NCBI GenBank assembly: GCA_021796905.1
Contig: JAKABK010000172.1
Location: 1 to 5,264, forward strand
Direction: 5' to 3'
Length of the DNA: 5,264 nucleotides
Source: Actinomycetes bacterium
GTDB taxonomy: Bacteria; Actinomycetota; Acidimicrobiia; Acidimicrobiales; Palsa-688
Part shown: positions 1-5,264 of the stretch, piece by piece
Position numbering within the stretch: the first letter of the stretch is position 1
How the letters are laid out: the number at the start of each line of letters is the position of its first letter
Translations under genes and position numbers: made by a program
The notes under the pieces: model-generated
The model's database searches: none
Told to the model about the DNA's origin: nothing
Seen by the model: the letters and a program-made list of their open reading frames with translations, nothing else

Positions 1-662
1 TGCGCCTGGTAGATGGCGTTGAGCGGGCCGATTCCCATCGACACCGTCGGGAACTCCCACAGCTCCGGCATCAGCCGGGGGTGGGGGTAGGAGGAAAGAC
101 CTCCCGCTCCCGGCTCCCCGCCGGGCCCGGGGCGCCGGCCCTTCAGCTCCTGGCGGAAGTTGACCAGCTGCTCCTCCGAAAGCCGTCCCTCCAGGTAGGC
201 CCGGGCGTAGAAGCCGGGGGCGGCGTGACCCTGGAAGTAGACCTGGTCGCCGATCTGGCCGTTGGCCTTGCCGCGGAAGAAGTGGTTGAAGCCGACCTCG
301 TAGAGGCTGGCGGAGCTGGCGTAGGTCGCCAGGTGGCCGCCGATGCCGTCGGCCATGTGGTTGGCCCGGACCACCATGATCGCGGCGTTCCAGCGGATGT
401 AGGCACGGATCCGCCGCTCGATGTGCTCGTCGCCGGGGAACCACGGCTCCAAGTCGGCGGGGATCGTGTTCACATACGGCGTCGAGACGGTCGCCGGGAA
501 CCCCACCTGGTTCTCCCGGGCACGCTCGAGCAGCTTCATCAGCAAGAAGCGGGCCCGGGTCTTGCCGTGGGTGTCGAGCACGGCGTCGAAGGAGTCGACC
601 CACTCGGCGGTCTCCGAGGGGTCGATGTCGGGGAGCTGGTGTGAGAAACCGTCGAAGATCAC
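1..662 (-). CDS. aceE: Pyruvate dehydrogenase E1 component AceE, N-terminal part (3' end outside window)
   Basis: Homodimeric-type pyruvate dehydrogenase E1: thiamine-diphosphate-dependent decarboxylation of pyruvate and acetyl transfer to the lipoyl group of E2, in the cytoplasm. The frame runs from a GTG at 660-662 to the left edge with 220 complete codons. Visible family blocks are LPDIDPSET (residues 10-18), the [13 protein letters not shown] block (65-79), RWNAAIMV (90-97), [20 protein letters not shown] (108-127), [19 protein letters not shown] (143-161), and [28 protein letters not shown] (191-220). H110, H146 and Y192 fall where E. coli AceE has its active-site H106, H142 and Y177. 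A Gly/Pro-rich insertion (about 174-188) lies just before SYPHPR. The GTG start is the only ATG/GTG placed close before LPDIDP, but GGGAGG abuts it with no spacing, so the start is less certain than the identity. It is divergent from rnhA. Confidence 0.95.
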   Translation of the reverse strand, partial: MIFDGFSHQLPDIDPSETAEWVDSFDAVLDTHGKTRARFLLMKLLERARENQVGFPATVSTPYVNTIPADLEPWFPGDEHIERRIRAYIRWNAAIMVVRANHMADGIGGHLATYASSASLYEVGFNHFFRGKANGQIGDQVYFQGHAAPGFYARAYLEGRLSEEQLVNFRQELKGRRPGPGGEPGAGGLSSYPHPRLMPELWEFPTVSMGIGPLNAIYQA

Positions 663-705
663 CCTCCCATCGTCGCGCCGCCGGCGGGTTCGCGACCATC
701 TGGGG
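663..705. promoter_or_regulatory. Divergent intergenic gap between aceE and rnhA
   Basis: Only 43 nt separate the two start codons, and the segment is GC-rich with no recognisable -10 or -35 hexamer on either strand. Toward aceE, a purine-rich GGGAGG directly touches the GTG. Toward rnhA, only a weak GGGG sits directly before the ATG. If both genes are transcribed from here, their promoters must overlap each other or lie inside the neighbouring coding sequence, and one or both mRNAs may be leaderless or short-leadered. The regulatory role is inferred from gene arrangement alone. Confidence 0.35.
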
Positions 706-1233
706 ATGGATCTCCCCGACGAAGCGACGATCGTGTACACCGACGGAGCCTGCCGCGGCAACCCCGGGCCGGGTGGTTGGGCGTGGGCGGTTCCCGGCGG
801 CCGGTTCCGCTCCGGGGCCGAGGAGCACACCACCAACCAGCGCATGGAGCTGCGGGCGGTGCTCGACGCGGTGACCACCCTCCCCGGGCGCCTGGAGGTG
901 GTGAGCGACTCGACCTACGTGGTCAACTGCTTCCGGGACCGCTGGTGGGCGGGATGGGAGCGGAGGGGTTGGCGCAACTCCCAACGCCAGGAGGTGGCCA
1001 ACCAGGACCTGTGGCGACCGCTCGTCGCCGCCTACCGGGAGGACCCGGAGCGGATCCGGTTCCGTTGGGTGAAGGGCCACGGCTCCGACCCCCACAACGA
1101 TCTGGTCGACCGGCTGGCGGTCGAGGCGGCCGGCTCCCAGGTCGGCCGCAGCGGGGATCTCCCCCCCGGTCGGCTAGGGGCGCCCGACGTCCCGGGGGTC
1201 CGGGTCCGGGGCCAGCGCCCCGACGTCGGCTAG
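706..1233 (+). CDS. rnhA: Ribonuclease HI
   Basis: Cytoplasmic endonuclease that cleaves the RNA strand of RNA-DNA hybrids (R-loops, primer remnants). It has 175 residues, against about 155 in E. coli. The RNase H fold is complete: beta-1 [17 protein letters not shown] (11-27) with D13; [11 protein letters not shown] (42-52) with E48; [10 protein letters not shown] (65-74) with D68; the Trp-rich basic stretch [15 protein letters not shown] (79-93), matching the substrate-handle region; and [14 protein letters not shown] (119-132) with H125, then D135. These match the catalytic D10, E48, D70, H124 and D134 of the E. coli enzyme. The ATG at 706 places D13 at the usual distance from the N-terminus. 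The frame is open further upstream over aceE in antisense, but no family sequence lies there and the Shine-Dalgarno match is weak. The last 32 residues (144-175) are a Gly/Pro/Arg-rich tail beyond the usual family end. Its stop overlaps the stop of the convergent doxX-type gene. Confidence 0.96.
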   Translation: MDLPDEATIVYTDGACRGNPGPGGWAWAVPGGRFRSGAEEHTTNQRMELRAVLDAVTTLPGRLEVVSDSTYVVNCFRDRWWAGWERRGWRNSQRQEVANQDLWRPLVAAYREDPERIRFRWVKGHGSDPHNDLVDRLAVEAAGSQVGRSGDLPPGRLGAPDVPGVRVRGQRPDVG

Positions 1234-1240
1234 CGCTGGC
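1211..1240. terminator. Nested inverted repeat at convergent stops, possible bidirectional terminator
   Basis: GCCAGCGC (1211-1218) pairs perfectly with GCGCTGGC (1233-1240), and the loop contains a second palindrome, CCGACGTCGG (1220-1229). The structure covers both convergent stop codons. It reads as a hairpin on either strand, as expected for a shared terminator between two converging genes. Neither side has a T-tract, so it is not a classical intrinsic terminator. Intrinsic terminators lacking a U-tract have been proposed in high-GC actinobacteria. The repeat is seen directly; the terminator role is inferred. Confidence 0.45.
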
Positions 1241-1907
1241 TGGGCACCTGGTGGGTGCTCGCCCCGGCGTCGGAGCCGGCCGGCTCGGTGGGGCCGGGAG
1301 TGGCCTCGGCCCCGTCGCTCGACGACCCGGTCCCGGGGCGCCCCGAGCCGCCGGCGGTCCCGCCCGGGGGGTCGGCCGGGGCGCTCGGCGTTCCCGAGAG
1401 GAGCTGCGAGGTGCCCGTCGGGCGGTCCTTGACGCCGAAGCGGATCAGCGCCGCCGAGGCGCCGACCCCGACCGCCAGCTCGGTGACCGCCCAGCCGAAG
1501 CCCTTGCGTCGCTTGGTGATCAGACCGTCGATCGCCGGGAACCCCGCTCCGGCCTCGGTGAGCGCGAAGGCCGCCCCGATGATCAACGCGTTGAGCTCGT
1601 AGCCGCCCTTGCTGTTCCACGGACCGTTCTTGGCGTGCACCTTGGCGATCGCGGTCGCCATCGCACCGGTGATCATCGCCGCGCCGAGCGGGGTCCACAT
1701 GCCGGCGGCGAGCAGGGCGCCGCCGACGGTCTCGGTCGCCCCGGCCGCCGCCGCGTACCTGCGGCCGGGGTAGAACCCCATCGCCTCGAAGCCGGGGGCG
1801 GCGCCGTCGAGGCCGGCGCCGCCGAACTTGCCGGCGAGCTTCTGCAGCCCGTGGCCGACCATGAGGCCTCCTAGCCCGATGCGCAGACTGGTTGTGGCCA
1901 GACCCAT
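1230..1907 (-). CDS. DoxX-family membrane protein
   Basis: Small inner-membrane protein of the DoxX family, 225 residues. The N-terminus has the family pattern RIGLGGLMVGHGLQKLAG (9-26). Hydrophobic segments follow at about 52-73, 75-90 and 103-119, then a fourth or fifth at about 138-157. The NSKGGYELNALI block (98-109) resembles the conserved loop before the last family helices. Family members are linked to quinone/thiosulfate metabolism (DoxD) or, in mycobacteria, to a membrane oxidoreductase complex that resists oxidative stress. No substrate can be read from this sequence. Residues 162-225 are a Pro/Gly/Ser/Thr-rich, probably disordered tail. The ATG start is well supported by a strong ribosome binding site 7 nt upstream. 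The frame is open far upstream, but that part is an out-of-frame reading of the agmatinase gene, not a fusion. It is the last gene of the murJ-agmatinase-doxX run, 56 nt after the agmatinase stop. Confidence 0.88.
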   Translation of the reverse strand: MGLATTSLRIGLGGLMVGHGLQKLAGKFGGAGLDGAAPGFEAMGFYPGRRYAAAAGATETVGGALLAAGMWTPLGAAMITGAMATAIAKVHAKNGPWNSKGGYELNALIIGAAFALTEAGAGFPAIDGLITKRRKGFGWAVTELAVGVGASAALIRFGVKDRPTGTSQLLSGTPSAPADPPGGTAGGSGRPGTGSSSDGAEATPGPTEPAGSDAGASTHQVPSQR

Positions 1908-1914
1908 GTGAGCT

Positions 1915-1921
1915 CTCCTCC
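1915..1921 (-). promoter_or_regulatory. Ribosome binding site of the DoxX-family gene
   Basis: GGAGGAG on the minus strand lies 7 nt before the ATG at 1905-1907. It is the clearest Shine-Dalgarno sequence in the window. It fixes the doxX start and argues against the 567-residue reading that continues upstream. Confidence 0.8.
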
Positions 1922-1963
1922 GAAGTCGAGTCGCGGCGCGTCCGATGGCGCCCGGTGCAGTTC

Positions 1964-3010
1964 CTACCCCACGTCGGGCTGCCCATGCGCCGAGCCGACC
2001 GGTCGGCCCTCGAGGAGCGGGTCGGTGGGCGCCCGGAGCGGCCTGCCGGCGGTCCGTCGGGCCTTCCACGCCAGACCGGAGAGCGCTTCGAGCACCACCC
2101 GGTTGGCGAGGTAGGCGGTCACCTCGGCGTGGTCGTAGGGCGGGGACACCTCGACCACGTCGATCCCGGCTATCGGCAGCTGCATGCACAGCCGGCGCAC
2201 CGCGTCGAGCAGCTGGCGGCCGGTGAGACCGCCGGGCTCGGGGGTCCCGGTACCGGGGGCCATGCCCGGGTCGACGACGTCGACGTCGACCGACAGGAAC
2301 ACCCCGTCGCACCCGTCGGTGGCGACCGCCGACGCCTCGTCGAGGCAGGAGTCGAGCCCCCTGGCCACCACCTCGGTCATCTCGTAGCAGCGCATCCCCT
2401 GGCCGGCCATCCACGCGAGGGTCTCGGGCTCCGGCCAGTACCCGCGGAGCCCGACTTGGACGAAGCGGTCCCCGCGAACCGCCCCGGACTCGATCAGCCG
2501 GCGCATCGGGGTGCCGTGCCCGTAGAGCGAGCCGAGCTGGGTGTCGCCGGTGTCCGCGTGGGCGTCGAAGTGGATCACCGACACCCGTCCCCACCCGACG
2601 TGGTGGGCGACCCCGGTCACGTCGGGCAGGGCGATCGTGTGGTCCCCGCCGAGGACCACCGGCACCGCCCCGCCCCGGGCGATCCGCTCCACGGCAGCCT
2701 CCAGCCGGGTGAGCGACGCCTCGGTCCCGCCCGAGGGCATCTCGACGTCCCCGACGTCGACCACCCCGAGCTCGACCAGTGGGTCGACGCCGAGCGCCAG
2801 GTGGGGACGGCTGCCGTCGTGCGGCAGGTAGTCGGTCAGCCGGATGGCCTGGGGACCGAAGCGGGCGCCCGGCCGGTGGGAGGTGCCACCGTCGAAGGGG
2901 GCGCCGAGGATCACCGCCCGGGCCGCCGCCCACGACGAGGCGTCGTCGAGGTCGGCTGCGGGTACCCCGAGGAAGGTCGCGTCCGGTCCGTAGAGATTTC
3001 CGGTCCTCAT
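1964..3010 (-). CDS. speB: Agmatinase-family ureohydrolase
   Basis: Arginase/agmatinase superfamily enzyme, 348 residues: Mn-dependent hydrolysis of a guanidino compound to urea and an amine, probably cytoplasmic. All binuclear metal ligands are visible: GGDHTI (121-126, H124), FDAHAD (148-153, D149, H151, D153) and SVDVDVVDP (240-248, D242, D244). E287 in VVEVSP sits where ureohydrolases carry a conserved Glu. The N-terminal GAPFDGGTSHRPGARFGPQAIR block (36-57) is typical. SLYGHGTPMRR (161-171) resembles agmatinase, guanidinobutyrase and proclavaminate amidinohydrolase relatives, so agmatine is the default substrate but 4-guanidinobutyrate or another guanidino acid is possible. The ATG start lies 4 nt after the murJ stop with only a weak GAG upstream, suggesting translational coupling; a GTG six codons earlier is an alternative. 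About 30 residues (319-348) extend past the usual family end as a Pro/Arg/Gly-rich tail. Confidence 0.92.
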   Translation of the reverse strand: MRTGNLYGPDATFLGVPAADLDDASSWAAARAVILGAPFDGGTSHRPGARFGPQAIRLTDYLPHDGSRPHLALGVDPLVELGVVDVGDVEMPSGGTEASLTRLEAAVERIARGGAVPVVLGGDHTIALPDVTGVAHHVGWGRVSVIHFDAHADTGDTQLGSLYGHGTPMRRLIESGAVRGDRFVQVGLRGYWPEPETLAWMAGQGMRCYEMTEVVARGLDSCLDEASAVATDGCDGVFLSVDVDVVDPGMAPGTGTPEPGGLTGRQLLDAVRRLCMQLPIAGIDVVEVSPPYDHAEVTAYLANRVVLEALSGLAWKARRTAGRPLRAPTDPLLEGRPVGSAHGQPDVG

Positions 3011-3014
3011 CTGC

Positions 3015-5138
3015 TCATAGTGGCGCACCGGGACGGAGACGACGTAGGACCGGGCGGACCACGGATTCGATCTCGGCGATGCCGAGGACCCGGGCGGCTG
3101 CTGCGAACACTGCGACTCCGGCCAGTACCTCTGTGAGCAGCCGGGCGACCAGCACCGGGTCGCCCCCGCCGTGGGGGAAGGCACGGGCCACGACCACCAC
3201 CACTACGGCCATCGCGGCGGTGGCCAGGCCGACCCGGGCGAAGCTCCGGCCGGTGTAGATCCCACCCAGGTGACCGACGTGGCGTCGTAGGTAGATCGCG
3301 ATCGCGATCGCCGCCACGCTGTAGGGCGCGGCCCAGGCCAGAGCGAGGCCGGGCACTCCCAGGGCGTGGTCGAGAGGGAACGCGAGGACGACGGTGAGGC
3401 CGTTCTCCAGTGCGTAGACGACGAACATCGCCCGGGTGTCCTTCATTGCCTGCAGGGCCCGGACCAGGGGCAGGAACAGGCCGAAGCCGGGGAGGCAGAG
3501 GGCGAACGCCACGACCGTCGTGCCCACGGCGCGGATCTCGTCGCCGGACGCGGCTCCGTGGTGGCCGACCAGCTCGATCACCGGTCTGGCGACGATCGCG
3601 TAGCCGACCGCGGTCGGTACCAGGACCGCGAAGATGGTCCGCAGACCGAGGATCACCCGTCGGAGGAAGGCGACGTGGTCCCGTTCCGACCAGCGCTCGG
3701 CCAGGTCGGGCATGATCGCCGATGCGATCGACACCGCCAGCAGGGCGTAGGGCAGCAGGAAGTACTGGAACGCCAGGGTGTAGACGGTGAAGCCACCGCC
3801 GTGGCGGTTGGCGACGACCGCGATCAGGTTGTAGGCGACCTGGTTGGCGACGACCACGCCGAGCAGCCAGCCCGACAGGCCCAACACCCGGCGCACCGCC
3901 GGGTGGCGGGGTGCCCAACGGGGCCGGCGCCACACCCCGGCACGGACCATCGCGGGGACCTGCACCAAGAACTGGAACGCGTAGCCGGCGGTGGTCCCGA
4001 TCCCGAGCAGCAGGATCCCCCCGCGGTCGTGGCTGAACGCGCTCAGAGACAGGTGACGTACCACCAGGGCGGTGGCGACCAGGGCTGCGATGGCGATCAG
4101 GTTGTTGACCACCGGGGAGAAGGCGGCGGCAGCGAAGCGTCGTCGGGCGTTGAGGAGCGCCTCGCTCACCACGATCGCCCCGAGGAAGAACACCTGCGGG
4201 GCGAACAGCCGGAGCAGCTTGGTGGCCACCACCAGCTCCGCCCCCCGCTCCGGGTTGGTGGACAGCAGGAGGTAGAACTGCGAGACCGCGGGGGCGAGGA
4301 CCCAGAGCAGGGCGGAGAAGGCGACCAGGGCGACGGTCACCACCCCGAGCACCGCGGGGATCGCGTCGTTGGAGCCACCCGCCTCCTCGGCGCGCAGTTC
4401 GTCGACGAACAGCGGGATGAGGGTCGCGGCGAGGATCCCGCCGAGCACCAGGTTGAAGATCGTGTTCGGGACAGAGTTGGAGAAGTTGTAGGCGTCGGAG
4501 AGGTGGTCGATCCCGAGCAGGTAGCTGGCCACCATCACCCGCAGGAAGCCGGTGAGACGCGAGAGCAGCGTCCCCGCGGCGAGCACCCCGGTGTCGGCGC
4601 GCAGCGAGGCGCCCCGGGCTGCTCGTGCCGACCCGGGCGGTCCGTCGCCGCCTCCCGCCCCAGGCCCGGTCGGTCCGCCACCGGGGCCCGCCGCAGGCCG
4701 GAGCGGTCCGCCACCGCGTCCCGCCGCCGGGGACGGCGCCGTCGTCCGTTGTGCAGGTCCGCTCGAGCTGGCGGCTCCCGATGCGGCGGGGGATGTCCCT
4801 GCTTTGCCGGTTCGGGGCGCAGCCGGGCCCCGGGGCGCAGCCGGGCTCCGGGGTGCTGCCGGGCCCTGGGGTGCTGCCGGGCTCCGGGGTGCTGCCGGGC
4901 TCCGGGGCGCTGCGGGGTCCCGGGGTGCTGCGGGGCTCCGGGGCGCTGCCGGGTCCCGGGGTGCTGCGGGGCTCCGGGGTGCTGCGGGAGGCGGGGCCGA
5001 CACCGCTGGCTCCGCTCGCGGCGGGGCGCCGGGGGTCGGGGGAGGCGCTGGTGCCCGAGGAGCCGGCGGGACGGTGCGGCTCGCGGGTGGGCTGGGGCGG
5101 GAGAGGGCTCCCGGCCGGGGTGCCGGGAAGCGCAGCAC
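3015..5138 (-). CDS. murJ: Lipid II flippase MurJ (MviN family) with long repeat-rich N-terminal extension; 5' end may lie beyond window
   Basis: Polytopic membrane protein of the MOP superfamily that moves lipid II across the cytoplasmic membrane for peptidoglycan synthesis. Numbered from the GTG at 5136-5138 it has 707 residues. The flippase fold occupies about 180-690 with some 14 hydrophobic segments, the usual family size. TM1 carries SRLTGFLR (193-200), matching E. coli R18 and R24 at R194 and R200. D215 in LSDAYNFSNSVPN matches E. coli D39. LVLGGILAATLIPLF (230-244) is the actinobacterial form of the TM2 motif. Residues 1-175 are Pro/Ala/Arg/Gly-rich and contain two tandem arrays. They would be cytoplasmic and disordered. 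There is no C-terminal pseudokinase domain like that of the mycobacterial protein. The start is uncertain: the frame has no stop up to 5264, the GTG has no well-spaced Shine-Dalgarno, and the only later GTGs are codon 46 and codon 185 (inside TM1). It is the first visible gene of a tight run with the agmatinase gene. Confidence 0.9.
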   Translation of the reverse strand: MLRFPAPRPGALSRPSPPASRTVPPAPRAPAPPPTPGAPPRAEPAVSAPPPAAPRSPAAPRDPAAPRSPAAPRDPAAPRSPAAPRSPAAPQGPAAPRSPAAPRGPAAPRTGKAGTSPAASGAASSSGPAQRTTAPSPAAGRGGGPLRPAAGPGGGPTGPGAGGGDGPPGSARAARGASLRADTGVLAAGTLLSRLTGFLRVMVASYLLGIDHLSDAYNFSNSVPNTIFNLVLGGILAATLIPLFVDELRAEEAGGSNDAIPAVLGVVTVALVAFSALLWVLAPAVSQFYLLLSTNPERGAELVVATKLLRLFAPQVFFLGAIVVSEALLNARRRFAAAAFSPVVNNLIAIAALVATALVVRHLSLSAFSHDRGGILLLGIGTTAGYAFQFLVQVPAMVRAGVWRRPRWAPRHPAVRRVLGLSGWLLGVVVANQVAYNLIAVVANRHGGGFTVYTLAFQYFLLPYALLAVSIASAIMPDLAERWSERDHVAFLRRVILGLRTIFAVLVPTAVGYAIVARPVIELVGHHGAASGDEIRAVGTTVVAFALCLPGFGLFLPLVRALQAMKDTRAMFVVYALENGLTVVLAFPLDHALGVPGLALAWAAPYSVAAIAIAIYLRRHVGHLGGIYTGRSFARVGLATAAMAVVVVVVARAFPHGGGDPVLVARLLTEVLAGVAVFAAAARVLGIAEIESVVRPVLRRLRPGAPL
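4638..4736 (-). repeat. 33-bp degenerate tandem repeat, 3 copies, inside murJ
   Basis: Three units begin with GGTCCG on the plus strand at 4639, 4672 and 4705, exactly 33 bp apart, with about 70% identity between neighbours. In the murJ frame they encode the 11-residue units PSPAAGRGGGP, LRPAAGPGGGP and TGPGAGGGDGP (residues 135-167). The period is a multiple of three, so copy number changes would keep the frame. The array sits between the hexapeptide array and the first membrane helix. Confidence 0.8.
4813..4988 (-). repeat. 18-bp tandem repeat, nine full copies plus one partial, inside murJ
   Basis: On the plus strand the unit is CGGGGYGCWGCSGGGYYC, starting at 4813 and every 18 bp up to a tenth, truncated copy at 4975-4988. 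In the murJ frame it encodes PAAPR followed by S, D or G (with one Gln for Arg), covering residues 51-109. The copies differ mostly by single transitions or C/G swaps, which suggests recent expansion by slippage or unequal recombination. There are no spacers, so it is not a CRISPR array. The plus strand has G-runs of 3-4 at very regular spacing. Confidence 0.93.
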
Positions 5139-5264
5139 CGGCCCGGCGGGTGGCTCCTTGGCTGCGGGCGCGTCCTGGTCGTACAGCCGGGCCCGCCTGC
5201 CCGGAGGTGGTCGGTGGGGAGGTCCGGGTGGCCGGCGTGCAGGCCGCGGCGCGTCAGGCTCCTC
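5139..5264 (-). other. Region upstream of the murJ GTG, open in the murJ frame to the window edge
   Basis: The 42 codons before the GTG contain no stop and no ATG, GTG or TTG in frame. They encode a Pro/Arg-rich sequence including RARLYDQDAPAAKEP. Either murJ starts beyond 5264, or this is the spacer after an upstream gene. Another minus-strand frame has a TGA at 5254-5256 that could end such a gene. AAGGAG about 15 nt before the GTG is too far for a good ribosome binding site. No gene on the plus strand is recognisable here. Confidence 0.4.

Noticed and set aside
143..406. Minus-strand 87-residue and plus-strand 187-residue open frames over the aceE region
   Set aside because: Both are shadows: the third frame on the minus strand gives unbroken AceE sequence.
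1219..1233. RnhA and the agmatinase both end in PDVG followed by TAG
   Set aside because: The genes are unrelated and the flanking sequence differs; a five-codon match in GC-rich DNA is likely chance.
777..1874. Long plus-strand open frame of 365 residues crossing rnhA and the DoxX gene
   Set aside because: It is Arg/Gly/Pro-rich with no family motif and overlaps two well-supported genes in other frames; it is a product of high GC.
1230..2933. A 567-residue minus-strand open frame that looks like a fusion of an unknown Arg/Pro-rich domain to DoxX
   Set aside because: The first 342 residues are an out-of-frame reading of the agmatinase gene, whose own frame has all metal-ligand motifs. A strong ribosome binding site marks the DoxX start at 1907.
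1892..3136. Plus-strand open frame of 414 residues opposite the agmatinase gene
   Set aside because: It is an antisense shadow of the agmatinase coding sequence, rich in His/Gly/Pro/Val, with no recognisable domain.
3294..3312. Repeated GATCGC giving overlapping GCGATCGC palindromes, resembling a HIP1-type motif
   Set aside because: It lies inside murJ and simply encodes the alternating Ile-Ala stretch of a membrane helix; no other copies cluster in the window.
3007..3933. Minus-strand open frame of 308 residues overlapping the murJ 3' half
   Set aside because: It is a frame-shifted reading of murJ. The murJ frame shows continuous hydrophobic helices across the same region.
4813..4988. Possible CRISPR array
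   Set aside because: The 18-bp units are directly adjacent with no spacers and stay in frame within murJ.

Overview
The window is very GC-rich (roughly 70% or more by eye) with strong G/C bias at third codon positions. It looks like a high-GC actinobacterium. The actinobacterial type of AceE, the lineage-typical MurJ and agmatinase sequences, and the short AceE N-terminus all fit Acidimicrobiia or a relative, but that lineage is an inference and I could not run a phylogeny. Because the DNA is so GC-rich, stop codons are rare and many long open frames are shadows; five frames carry recognisable protein families.

Layout. (1) Positions 1-662, minus strand: the first 220 codons of aceE, the E1 subunit of the pyruvate dehydrogenase complex, cut by the left window edge. 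(2) A 43-nt divergent gap. (3) Positions 706-1233, plus strand: rnhA (ribonuclease HI) with all catalytic residues. (4) A convergent junction where rnhA and the next minus-strand gene share a CTAG, so each TAG stop overlaps the other, all inside a nested inverted repeat. (5) Positions 1230-5138 and perhaps beyond, minus strand, in order of transcription: murJ (lipid II flippase), an agmatinase/ureohydrolase gene starting 4 nt after the murJ stop, and a DoxX-family membrane protein gene 56 nt further on. These three look like one operon.

The genes are mostly housekeeping: central carbon metabolism, RNA-DNA hybrid removal, peptidoglycan precursor export, guanidino-compound hydrolysis, and a small membrane protein. 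I see no mobile element, CRISPR array, tRNA or rRNA, and no obvious new multi-gene system.

The most unusual part is the 5' end of murJ. At least 175 residues of Pro/Ala/Arg/Gly-rich sequence precede the flippase fold. They contain two separate tandem arrays, ten copies of an 18-bp (6-residue) unit and three degenerate copies of a 33-bp (11-residue) unit. The frame is still open at the right edge, so the true start may lie outside the window. Other genes here also carry low-complexity additions: a Gly/Pro loop insertion in AceE and C-terminal tails on RnhA, DoxX and the agmatinase.
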